Position numbers and translations under genes: made by a program. The notes under the pieces are model-generated. The model made no database searches. It was not told where the DNA came from and saw nothing but the letters and a program-made list of their open reading frames with translations. Positions 8,383 to 16,074 of a stretch of DNA of 64,000 bases are shown piece by piece (within the stretch, counting starts at the first letter, position 1; each line of letters starts with the position of its first letter). This DNA comes from Roseivirga sp. 4D4 (lineage in GTDB: Bacteria; Bacteroidota; Bacteroidia; Cytophagales; Cyclobacteriaceae): contig NZ_MDGP01000001.1 of NCBI RefSeq assembly GCF_001747095.1, forward strand, positions 789,001-853,000, given 5' to 3'.

Positions 8383-9650
8383 CGTCTGGAGTTATACTCG
8401 ATTCTGCTATACCCTACTAGCTGATCGCCTCTTCCGCCCATTGGTTTGAAGTAAACTAGTATTTCGTAAGTATTTTCAGTCTCAAAAAAGCTCTGTTCGA
8501 TTTCCGATGGGCTATTTGAATCTATGGTATATAAGTAGTTGTACCAGCCTTGTTTTAGTAGTTGGTTTGAGTAGTAGTTTTTATTGATTGGATCATATCG
8601 TAATTGTGAATTCTCATCTTTGATCCATTGATTGAATTGGCCTAATAAATAGATGGGATCATTCGTCTCGGGGTAGTTAAGGGTAAATTTTACATCAACA
8701 TATTCTCCGGTCAGACGGCCAGCTCTTCCACTTTCCAGATCGCGGATATAGAATTGACCGTTTACATCTAGTGTCTGAAAGTAGGCTGGGTCACGTACCC
8801 GATCAGACATTAATTCTGCTTTTGGTCGATCATTTACGAAGCCTATTTGAGCTACGTTTCTTCCAGCACCATTCACCGTACTGATATCGAAGAGCCTGAA
8901 TTCATTTCCACCTGGAAAATCATTTTCCTCACCCAGATTCTGATACCGAATCAGCTTGGCATTTTCATCAATAAAAGTATAGTCCAAGCCTATTTTAGAG
9001 GCATCGGGTCTTTGGTTTTGTCTTACTACAACTGTAAAGTCTTTACCAGGATTGATACTATTCAAACCGGCATAGTTTAAGGTAACCTCAACGCGTTGAT
9101 TGGTGAGTCTATTCGCGATGTCTGATGATCGGTTAATATTTCCTCCAACGGCAACTTGGTTCTTATATACCGAAAACCGCTTAGAGAGAATAATGTCTTT
9201 CTTCTTTCTATCCCTGTAGACGACAGCCAGATAGTTTCCTGTTTCCTTAAATTTTGGAATTTCGTAGGAGTAATGCACATAATTGATCTTGGCTTGAGAG
9301 CTGAATTCAAAATCAACAATTTCAAACTCATTGTATCCATTCAGGTACATAGGAGCTCTTAAGTCAGAAGGTGTCCAGTCTGCATTACAGTGTATGAAGT
9401 ACACGAAGTAGTAGTCAGCATCTTCGCGTAAATCATCAAATTCTAAAAGAAGCTTTTTGCCATCATCAATATCGATAACGGGAGGAGATAAGGTCGCTTC
9501 AATGGAAGGGGCATATGGATAAAGCTGAACCGTTTTAATCGTTGACTCGTAAGCACGATCTTGGTATAGCAATTGCTTTTGTTGTCCAAAGACAACGAAT
9601 GTAAAAAGGACAAGTAATAGCGCTATAAGACTAGTTTTTTGGGTATTCAT
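8379..9650 (-). CDS. T9SS plug-domain protein (DUF5103 family)
   Basis: A 423-residue secreted protein with signal peptide MNTQKTSLIALLLVLFTFVVFGQ. The body matches the DUF5103 family, whose Flavobacterium member is the Plug subunit that blocks the periplasmic side of the SprA translocon pore of the type IX secretion system. Recognisable parts are the N-terminal beta domain with YYFVYFIHCNADWTPSD and YLNGYNEFEI, and a C-terminal all-beta domain with NDPIYLLGQFNQW. It overlaps the convergent Cas6-like gene by 4 bp and is nearly back-to-back with the ECF sigma operon. Other T9SS-related genes in the window are the PorE-like gene at 16075 and the cargo gene at 48227. Confidence 0.85.
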   Translation of the reverse strand: MNTQKTSLIALLLVLFTFVVFGQQKQLLYQDRAYESTIKTVQLYPYAPSIEATLSPPVIDIDDGKKLLLEFDDLREDADYYFVYFIHCNADWTPSDLRAPMYLNGYNEFEIVDFEFSSQAKINYVHYSYEIPKFKETGNYLAVVYRDRKKKDIILSKRFSVYKNQVAVGGNINRSSDIANRLTNQRVEVTLNYAGLNSINPGKDFTVVVRQNQRPDASKIGLDYTFIDENAKLIRYQNLGEENDFPGGNEFRLFDISTVNGAGRNVAQIGFVNDRPKAELMSDRVRDPAYFQTLDVNGQFYIRDLESGRAGRLTGEYVDVKFTLNYPETNDPIYLLGQFNQWIKDENSQLRYDPINKNYYSNQLLKQGWYNYLYTIDSNSPSEIEQSFFETENTYEILVYFKPMGGRGDQLVGYSRIEYNSRR

Positions 9651-9748
9651 TTGTGTTAATAACCTTTTGGTATTTAATATCTTGCCTTAACAACCTTTTA
9701 GTTCCTTGTAGTGTCAATATTATCAAGAGAAGAGAGCGCTCTGCGTCA

Positions 9749-10306
9749 ATGATTCAAGATATAGAATTAATTAATAAGTGCATTAACGGTGAGCTAAAGG
9801 CACAGCGAGAACTTTATGATCGCTATGCTGCAAAGCTGATGCCAGTTGCTATGCGCTATGGAAAATCTCAAGAGGATGCTGAGGATATCCTTCAGGACGC
9901 GTTTGTCAAGATTTTCAAAAGCCTTGAATCATTTCGCCAAGAAGCTCAATTCTTGACTTGGTTGAAACGAATTGTCATCAATACATCTATCAACCATAAC
10001 AGAAAGAAACTCTATCAGCAACCAATGCTGGATATAGAGAAAACACCACTGCATGTGGAAAAAGAACTGATTATATCTAATCTGCATTTCACTGAAATAA
10101 TGGCAATGCTTCAAAAGCTGCCGGTCGGGTGCAGAACCGTATTTAACCTCTTTGCAATAGAGGGTTATGGCCATAAGGAGATTGCGGAGCAGTTAGAAAT
10201 TTCTGAGGGAACTTCTAAGTCGCAATATGCTAGGGCAAGAGCGCTTCTGAAATCAATGATTGATGAAGCAAATGGAGTTGTTCAATCTAATATGTTAATG
10301 TCATGA
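9749..10306 (+). CDS. ECF-type RNA polymerase sigma-70 factor
   Basis: A 185-residue ECF sigma factor. ATG 9749 (MIQDIELINKCINGELKAQ) is chosen over the longer in-frame start at 9653 because region 2 normally begins about ten residues from the N-terminus. Region 2 includes DAEDILQDAFVKIFKSLESF and the TWLKRIVINTSINHNRK promoter-melting helix. Region 4 includes LPVGCRTVFNLFAIEGYGHKEIA and EISEGTSKSQYARARALL, the helix-turn-helix for the -35 element. The stop overlaps the next gene start by 4 bp (ATGA), so the two are co-translated. The partner looks like an anti-sigma factor fused to a barrel-like domain. The signal sensed is unknown. Confidence 0.93.
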   Translation: MIQDIELINKCINGELKAQRELYDRYAAKLMPVAMRYGKSQEDAEDILQDAFVKIFKSLESFRQEAQFLTWLKRIVINTSINHNRKKLYQQPMLDIEKTPLHVEKELIISNLHFTEIMAMLQKLPVGCRTVFNLFAIEGYGHKEIAEQLEISEGTSKSQYARARALLKSMIDEANGVVQSNMLMS

Positions 10307-11733
10307 GCAATTTTGAAAACGATATTCAAAATGTTTTTGAGGGAGCAGAATTTCAACCGTCCGATAGGGTCTGGGCTGGTGTTGAAGCTGCCTTGACAGC
10401 CCAAAAGAAGAAAGGAATCTTCTTTATGTGGCAGACCTATGGAATTGCAGCCGGACTGGCTGTAATATTCACTTTTGGGTTCCTGTACAATGATGGGTTC
10501 TTTAATAATGGGCCAAATGTTCCAGTAAAGGAGTTGTCAAAGGTTGAGCAAGAAGAAGACAAAAAGGCAAACGCTGAAGACCCTAGTAATAAAACCAACC
10601 AGGAATTGGAAGAGAGTGGTTTAGACACCAAAACTAATCAGGCATCAAAAGATGATGAGAATGAGAAGACCCTTGAAAGTGTGAATCCAGGATCGATTGA
10701 TGCATTAAAAGACCCTCAATCTATTAATGATGCACTACAAGCAAGAGTGAATCAGGAGAAGAAGGAGACAAATGGAGTAAGTCGTGATAATGATAACGCG
10801 GTTTCGAATGACTTGAAGTTGATTGATAATACAGTGGCCCTAGATGTTTTCAATAGTCTGGTGCTGGCTAAGGCCAAATCGAAACCCTATCGCTATAGCT
10901 TGGCTTCAGAGATACTGCTGTTCAACGCTAAAATGTCACTTGAGCCAATGAAGGAAACAGAAATCTTAGCTAGTAATATTCCTGAATCGAAACCTAATGA
11001 TTTTGCCGGACAACAAAGCATTAATGGGTCACTGGGTAATAGCGTATTGAATTTATCATCAACAGGCTTCTCTAATAGCGCATTGAGTGCAGATTTGAGA
11101 GATCCCAATAATTTTAATACACTTTCGGCTTCCGTGGAATCTGGAGAAGATCAGGCATTAGGTGCGATAAGTGCTGGTTTCGGATTTACTATGGATTTGA
11201 GCAAGCGACTTTCTTTGAACTTGGGAGCGCGATATTCAGAATTCAGGTTTAGAAATACTTCAAATGCATACTCTGTGGAAGATGGTAGATCATTGCCCAT
11301 TTATGCGCCTATAGGCTTTGATGCTAGCAATGTGTTTTTCATCGGGAATTATGAATTGGAGAACACCGTACAGAGTTTATTCCTGCAAAGTACCTTTAGC
11401 TATAAAGTATTGAGCTTTGGGAATTTTGATGTGGCCTTGAGAGCAGGGGTGGGTGTTGACTACTTCCTTGCTTACAAGATTAAGGGTGACCTTAACTTTC
11501 TCGAGACACGCAAAGTCAACCCATCAGAAAGCGACTTCTTGAATAGAACAAATATCAGTGGAGTATCAGGTTTGGGACTTAATTATAGACTTAACAACCA
11601 GTTTGGAATCAGTGGAGATATCAGCTACCGAAGGTTTATTACCAGCCAGAATAGTGATGTCAATTCTACCCCCGCTTCGGTGCTTGGCTTTGGGCTTTCT
11701 ATCAACTACTTCTTGAATAGAAAAGAGGAATAG
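10303..11733 (+). CDS. Anti-sigma-like membrane protein with C-terminal outer-membrane-type beta-barrel domain
   Basis: A 476-residue protein translationally coupled to the ECF sigma factor. Residues 1-40 form a soluble head with the FQPSDRVWAGVEAAL pattern seen at the N-terminus of many Bacteroidota anti-sigma proteins. One transmembrane helix follows at about 46-62 (YGIAAGLAVIFTFGFLY). Residues 65-280 are a charged, low-complexity linker rich in N, D, E, K and S. From about 285 to the end, alternating strands such as FGFTMDLSKRLSLNLGARYSEF and FGLSINYFLNRKEE resemble a small outer-membrane barrel. Taken literally, one chain would bind sigma in the cytoplasm and insert a barrel in the outer membrane, with the linker crossing the periplasm. 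The barrel call rests on strand pattern only. Confidence 0.75.
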   Translation: MSNFENDIQNVFEGAEFQPSDRVWAGVEAALTAQKKKGIFFMWQTYGIAAGLAVIFTFGFLYNDGFFNNGPNVPVKELSKVEQEEDKKANAEDPSNKTNQELEESGLDTKTNQASKDDENEKTLESVNPGSIDALKDPQSINDALQARVNQEKKETNGVSRDNDNAVSNDLKLIDNTVALDVFNSLVLAKAKSKPYRYSLASEILLFNAKMSLEPMKETEILASNIPESKPNDFAGQQSINGSLGNSVLNLSSTGFSNSALSADLRDPNNFNTLSASVESGEDQALGAISAGFGFTMDLSKRLSLNLGARYSEFRFRNTSNAYSVEDGRSLPIYAPIGFDASNVFFIGNYELENTVQSLFLQSTFSYKVLSFGNFDVALRAGVGVDYFLAYKIKGDLNFLETRKVNPSESDFLNRTNISGVSGLGLNYRLNNQFGISGDISYRRFITSQNSDVNSTPASVLGFGLSINYFLNRKEE

Positions 11734-13647
11734 TCAAGCTTCAAGGGCATCAATCTGAGAAGCTAGTGTTTCCCATTTCGAATGCTCTGCATCGAGCATA
11801 TCCTTAGATTTTTGGTGCATCGTACTCTTCTCAGCAAGTAGGTCAGGGTTTCCAAAGACTTCAGGCTTACCCAGTTCTTCTTCAATATTGGCCACTTCAG
11901 ATTCCAAGGTCTCAATTTTAGTTTCAACCGAAGCAAGCTCTTTTTGCAGTCGCTTCAGCTCTTTCTCCTGCTCGTTGTCTCTTGGTTTAGGATGGCTGGC
12001 TTTTACCTTAGTTTCAGACTTGGGCTTGGCTGTTTCAGCTGCTTCCTGCTTCTCCCTTTTGGATTGCCAGTATTCGTACTCCTCATAAGTACCAGGATAC
12101 TCCTTAAGCTGCGCGTCTTCTATGTACCAAATCTTATTGGCAATCTGAGAAACAAAGTGTCGATCGTGTGATACGATGACGAATGTTCCTTCATATTGCT
12201 GTAAGGCCTGAGTAAGAATATTTACCGATAGAAAATCCAGATGATTGGTCGGTTCATCCATCATAAGGAAATTTGCCTCGGAAAGTAAGGTTTTGGATAG
12301 CGCTACTCTAGATTTTTCTCCCCCGGAAAGGACTTTGATCTTTTTGAAAACCTCATCGTTCTGAAAAAGGAAGCAACCTAATATCCCCCTTAACTCTCCT
12401 TCGGTTTTATTACTACCCGCCTGTTTCAGCTCATCTAGAATTTCATTCTGTAGGTTAAGCGCCTCTAATTGATGTTGTGCATAGAAAGCGGTCAGTACAT
12501 TAAATCCTTCCTTGCGTTCTCCTTCAATCGGTTCTGTACCTGCAATGATGCGCAGCATGGTAGACTTCCCCTTGCCGTTGGCACCGATCAGGGCGATTTT
12601 ATCACCACGTTCGATTTGTGCACTTGTGTTTTTAAGAATCTGTAGGTCTCCGTAGGCCTTAGATATATTGTTCAGCTCAATAATGAACCTCCCAGATTTC
12701 TGCTTGAAACCGAACTTGAAGTTCATGGTCATATTTTCATCGACCACATCTTCAATCAAGTCCATTTTCTCGAGGGCTTTCACTCGCGATTGCACTTGAC
12801 GGGCTTTAGTGGCCTTCGACCTGAAGCGTTCTACAAATCGCTCGGTCTGCTTAATCGCTTGTTGCTGGTTTTCGAAGGCATTCTTTTGAATTTCTTCACG
12901 AAGTGTCTTTTCCTTGAGGTAAAAGGAATAGTTACCTGCATAATGGGTGAGACTTTGTCTGGCCACCTCAACCGTAGAGGTAATTACATTGTCAAGAAAC
13001 TGTCTATCATGAGATACCACAATAATTGCACCCTCGTAATTTCTCAGGTAGTTCTCAATCCATTGAATAGAGGGGAGGTCAAGGTGGTTAGTTGGCTCAT
13101 CAAGCATTAAGAGAGAAGGTTTCTGCAGGAGAAGCTTGGCTAGCATAACACGCATTCGCCATCCACCCGAGAACTCTCTTAATGGTCGCTGTAAATCTTC
13201 GGTGCGAAAACCAATGCCCTCAAGGATCGCTTCGGCTTCCGATTGTAGGCTATATCCACCCAATGCTTCATATTCGTCCTGAGCTTTGGTCAACTTATCT
13301 ACAAGGTGCTCCTCGTAGTTAGTTTCCATTTGCTTGAGAATGATGTCTATCTTCTGTTGCAATGCATTGGCTCTTTCAAAGGCTTGCATGGCAACTGCCA
13401 ATATGCTCTCATCGGATTGGTAGGAAAGCAAATCCTGATTTAAGAACCCAATGGTACAATCCTTACTTTTTGAGATTTCCCCACTGGTTGCCTGATAATT
13501 GCCAATAATCAAATGCAAGAGAGTCGATTTACCCTTGCCATTCAATCCGATCAGTCCAATTTTGTCATTGGGCTTTATGTGCAGAGACGCATTGTCATAC
13601 AATGCTCTGTCACCGATTAGATAGGAAAGATTATTAATGGCAATCAT
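11734..13647 (-). CDS. ABC-F family ATPase
   Basis: A 637-residue soluble protein with two ABC ATPase domains and no membrane part, the ABC-F layout. ABC1: Walker A GLNGKGKS (34-41), signature FSGGWRMRVMLAK, Walker B LLMLDEPTNHLD. ABC2: Walker A GANGKGKS, signature LSGGEKSRVALSK, Walker B FLMMDEPTNHLD. The linker between them is the charged helical segment around AIKQTERFVERFRSKATKARQ, and a lysine/glutamate-rich C-terminal extension ends in a coiled coil. ABC-F proteins act on the ribosomal E site to help translation or give antibiotic protection. The domain arrangement resembles the YheS/Uup group rather than a resistance type, but this cannot be settled by eye. The stop codon abuts that of the convergent barrel gene. 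Confidence 0.93.
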   Translation of the reverse strand: MIAINNLSYLIGDRALYDNASLHIKPNDKIGLIGLNGKGKSTLLHLIIGNYQATSGEISKSKDCTIGFLNQDLLSYQSDESILAVAMQAFERANALQQKIDIILKQMETNYEEHLVDKLTKAQDEYEALGGYSLQSEAEAILEGIGFRTEDLQRPLREFSGGWRMRVMLAKLLLQKPSLLMLDEPTNHLDLPSIQWIENYLRNYEGAIIVVSHDRQFLDNVITSTVEVARQSLTHYAGNYSFYLKEKTLREEIQKNAFENQQQAIKQTERFVERFRSKATKARQVQSRVKALEKMDLIEDVVDENMTMNFKFGFKQKSGRFIIELNNISKAYGDLQILKNTSAQIERGDKIALIGANGKGKSTMLRIIAGTEPIEGERKEGFNVLTAFYAQHQLEALNLQNEILDELKQAGSNKTEGELRGILGCFLFQNDEVFKKIKVLSGGEKSRVALSKTLLSEANFLMMDEPTNHLDFLSVNILTQALQQYEGTFVIVSHDRHFVSQIANKIWYIEDAQLKEYPGTYEEYEYWQSKREKQEAAETAKPKSETKVKASHPKPRDNEQEKELKRLQKELASVETKIETLESEVANIEEELGKPEVFGNPDLLAEKSTMHQKSKDMLDAEHSKWETLASQIDALEA

Positions 13648-13728
13648 GCCGCAAAATTAGCTTTCCCTAACACAAATCAAACCACAGCCATTGATAAAAT
13701 AGCATTCATGCAAATCCTTGATTTTTGA

Positions 13729-13736
13729 TACCTTCG
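13729..13736 (+). promoter_or_regulatory. -7-like promoter element (TACCTTCG)
   Basis: TACCTTCG differs from TAnnTTTG at one position. Transcription from it would start near 13741, which favours translation from ATG 13756 over ATG 13741. No TTG is found at a standard distance upstream. Confidence 0.3.
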
Positions 13737-13755
13737 GGAAATGAAAATTTCACAT

Positions 13756-14907
13756 ATGAACAAATTCATCCTTACCCTAAGTCTTACCTGCTTAATCAGT
13801 CTTTCCGCAGCTTGTCAATCGAGAGGCGAGAAGTCTGAGGCTGAATATGATGCGAGATTAGCCAAGATTAATCTACCTGATGGTTTTAAGATTTCGATGT
13901 ATGCTAGTAATATCATCGATGCACGATCGCTGGCCAGAACAGCAGATGGGAAAACGGTCTTTGTGGGAAATAGAAGAAGAAGAAATGTCTATGCCTTGAC
14001 TGATACCAATGGAGATATGGTGGCGGACAAGGTAGATACCATAGCGACAGGGCTTAGAATGCCAAACGGTGTCTATTTTCACGAAGGTGACTTGTTCGTG
14101 GCTGAGGTGAGCAAGATTCATCGCTTTCCGGATATCATGAATAACCTGAAGGCTCCAAAGTCAGAAGTAATTTTCGATGGATATCCTACTGAGACACACC
14201 ATGGCTGGAAGTTTATATCCTTCGGTCCGGATGGTAAGCTTTACGTACCTGTTGGTGCTCCATGTAACGTCTGCGATAAGTCAGAGGAGAACAAGGTTTA
14301 TGCATCGATTACCAGGATGAACCCAGATGGTTCTGATATGGAAGTTTATGTGGAAGGTGTAAGAAACTCTGTCGGATTCGCCTGGCACCCGGTGACGGGG
14401 GATATGTGGTTTACAGATAATGGCCGAGACTTGTTAGGTGACGATGTTCCTGCTTGTGAACTAAATCATGTATCAGCCCAGGGCGATCATTTTGGCTTCC
14501 CTTACTGGCATCAAGGTGATATTGCAGATCCGGATTTTGGCCAGGGTAGAGAAAGAAGTGATTACAGAGAGCCAGCCTATAAATTTGAGCCGCACTCTGC
14601 ACCCCTTGGCCTTAGGTTTTATCAAGGGAATATGTTTCCAGCCAAGTATAAAAACAATATCCTAGTGGCCCAGCATGGCTCTTGGAACAGAACGCAGGAA
14701 GCTGGTCACATAGGTTACCAACTTCGGTTTATTCAGGTTGAAGGTGATAAAGTGGTCAAAAGCGAAATCTTTGCTGATGGCTGGTTAGATGAAGAGACAA
14801 ACAAGGGTTGGGGCAAACCAGTTGATATTATGGAGATGCCTGATGGCTCTATCTTGGTTTCTGATGATGTAAACCACTGTATTTATAGAATCAGTTACGA
14901 AGACTAA
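13756..14907 (+). CDS. Sorbosone dehydrogenase-like / PQQ-type sugar dehydrogenase lipoprotein
   Basis: A 383-residue lipoprotein from ATG 13756 (an ATG at 13741 adds five residues). The signal peptide ends in the lipobox LSAAC with Cys20, so the protein should be membrane-anchored, probably on the outer membrane. The mature part is a six-bladed beta-propeller of the L-sorbosone/glucose dehydrogenase class, with repeated strand motifs: LPDGFKISMYAS at the start, GLRMPNGVYFHEGDLFVAE, FGPDGKLYVPVGAPCNVCDK, and the blade with RNSVGFAWHPVTGDMWFTDNG. Members use PQQ to oxidise sugars or aldoses, but many Bacteroidota homologs have unknown substrates. The gene stands alone with its own terminator at 14925. 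Confidence 0.82.
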   Translation: MNKFILTLSLTCLISLSAACQSRGEKSEAEYDARLAKINLPDGFKISMYASNIIDARSLARTADGKTVFVGNRRRRNVYALTDTNGDMVADKVDTIATGLRMPNGVYFHEGDLFVAEVSKIHRFPDIMNNLKAPKSEVIFDGYPTETHHGWKFISFGPDGKLYVPVGAPCNVCDKSEENKVYASITRMNPDGSDMEVYVEGVRNSVGFAWHPVTGDMWFTDNGRDLLGDDVPACELNHVSAQGDHFGFPYWHQGDIADPDFGQGRERSDYREPAYKFEPHSAPLGLRFYQGNMFPAKYKNNILVAQHGSWNRTQEAGHIGYQLRFIQVEGDKVVKSEIFADGWLDEETNKGWGKPVDIMEMPDGSILVSDDVNHCIYRISYED

Positions 14908-14924
14908 TGCAAAAATAATTATTC

Positions 14925-14953
14925 AAAAGGCCGCCTTATGGGTGGCCTTTTTT
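14925..14953 (+). terminator. Rho-independent terminator after the sorbosone dehydrogenase-like gene
   Basis: AAAAGGCCGCC pairs with GGTGGCCTTTT (one G-T pair) across a short loop TTATG, and the T-run ends at 14953. It lies 16 bases before the next ATG at 14969. Confidence 0.7.
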
Positions 14954-14968
14954 GTTATTTAGAAACAA

Positions 14969-15937
14969 ATGCTGGAAGTCAGAAATATTTCAAAAACCTA
15001 CCCCGGAGAAGACTATGGAGCGGTCAATAAGGCTAGTCTCAAGGTAGTTGAGAACGAGATAGTAGCATTGGTAGGGAAGAGTGGCTCTGGTAAAAGCACA
15101 ATGCTTCAAATCATAGCAGGTTTGATGAGGCCGGATAATGGTGATATCATTTTTAGGGGAGAACCTTTAGAAAACCCTGATGAACAATTGATTGCCGGTC
15201 ACTCTCAGATCAAGGTTGTATTTCAAGACTTTCAGCTAAAGCCAAATATGACGGTAGAGGAGAATGTCCGTTACAAACTCCTACAATTTGACAAAGCCTA
15301 TCAGGCAGACCGCACTAAAGAGTTGCTGGATCTATGCAACCTGTCAGAGTTTGCCACCAGAAAACCCAAAGAATTGTCTGGTGGCCAGAAACAGAGGCTT
15401 TCCATTGCAAGAGCTTTGGCAGATGATCCCGAGCTGCTCTTAATGGACGAACCTTTCAGTAACCTCGATCCACTAACCAAGCAGGATTTGCTGATCGAGT
15501 TAGTTGAAATCGTCAAATCAGAAGGGCTAGGGCTCATCTTTGTAACACATGACACCAGGGATGCTATGCTGATTGCTGATAGAATAGCCTTTCTGTCCGA
15601 AGGAGCATTGATTCAGAATGATACAGCGTCAAATGTTTACAACTGGCCCATTAATCTCGAAGTAGCCAAGTTTTTTAGTCATATGAACGATGTGAGCCAT
15701 ATCACTAAAGAGGCAAACTCCTTCTTGCGTGCTGAGTTCTTAAGGTTAGGAAAGGGGTTTGATTACGAGATTCAAGTTGACGTGAGAAGATTAATCTTTC
15801 TAGGAGGGACTTATCTGGTCGAAGCTAATGATGTTGAATTAGATCGTCAATACCTCTTCTTTATAAGCGAGAATTTGGGCCTCGATGAGAGCAATATTTC
15901 AGTTGGCTTTAATACAAAGGATGTGCTAAGGTTTTAG
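14969..15937 (+). CDS. ABC transporter ATP-binding protein (orphan)
   Basis: A 322-residue ABC ATPase. Walker A is GKSGSGKST near residue 36, the Q-loop is VFQDFQLKPNMTVEENV, the signature is LSGGQKQRLSIARALADD, Walker B is LLLMDEPFSNLD, and the H-loop is FVTHDTRDA. The C-terminal 90 residues form an extra domain like the regulatory or TOBE-like tails of FbpC/PotA-type importers. No permease or binding-protein gene is adjacent: the upstream gene is a separate transcription unit and the downstream gene is PorE-like. It probably energises a transporter encoded elsewhere; the substrate cannot be inferred. Confidence 0.88.
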   Translation: MLEVRNISKTYPGEDYGAVNKASLKVVENEIVALVGKSGSGKSTMLQIIAGLMRPDNGDIIFRGEPLENPDEQLIAGHSQIKVVFQDFQLKPNMTVEENVRYKLLQFDKAYQADRTKELLDLCNLSEFATRKPKELSGGQKQRLSIARALADDPELLLMDEPFSNLDPLTKQDLLIELVEIVKSEGLGLIFVTHDTRDAMLIADRIAFLSEGALIQNDTASNVYNWPINLEVAKFFSHMNDVSHITKEANSFLRAEFLRLGKGFDYEIQVDVRRLIFLGGTYLVEANDVELDRQYLFFISENLGLDESNISVGFNTKDVLRF

Positions 15938-15946
15938 CCTTCTGTA

Positions 15947-15973
15947 TTGATAGAAGTTTTTTTCGTATCTTCG
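15947..15973 (+). promoter_or_regulatory. Probable promoter of the PorE-like gene
   Basis: TTG (15947-15949), then 16 bases, then TATCTTCG (15966-15973), one mismatch from TAnnTTTG. This leaves a leader of about 95 bases before ATG 16075. Confidence 0.35.
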
Positions 15974-16074
15974 TTGTGTATAGTTTCTATACGTCCTCAA
16001 CCCTGTCATCAACTTTTTCGACTTACCTTTCACGATACATAGACACTATTTTATTCAACTGACTAAACTAAACG

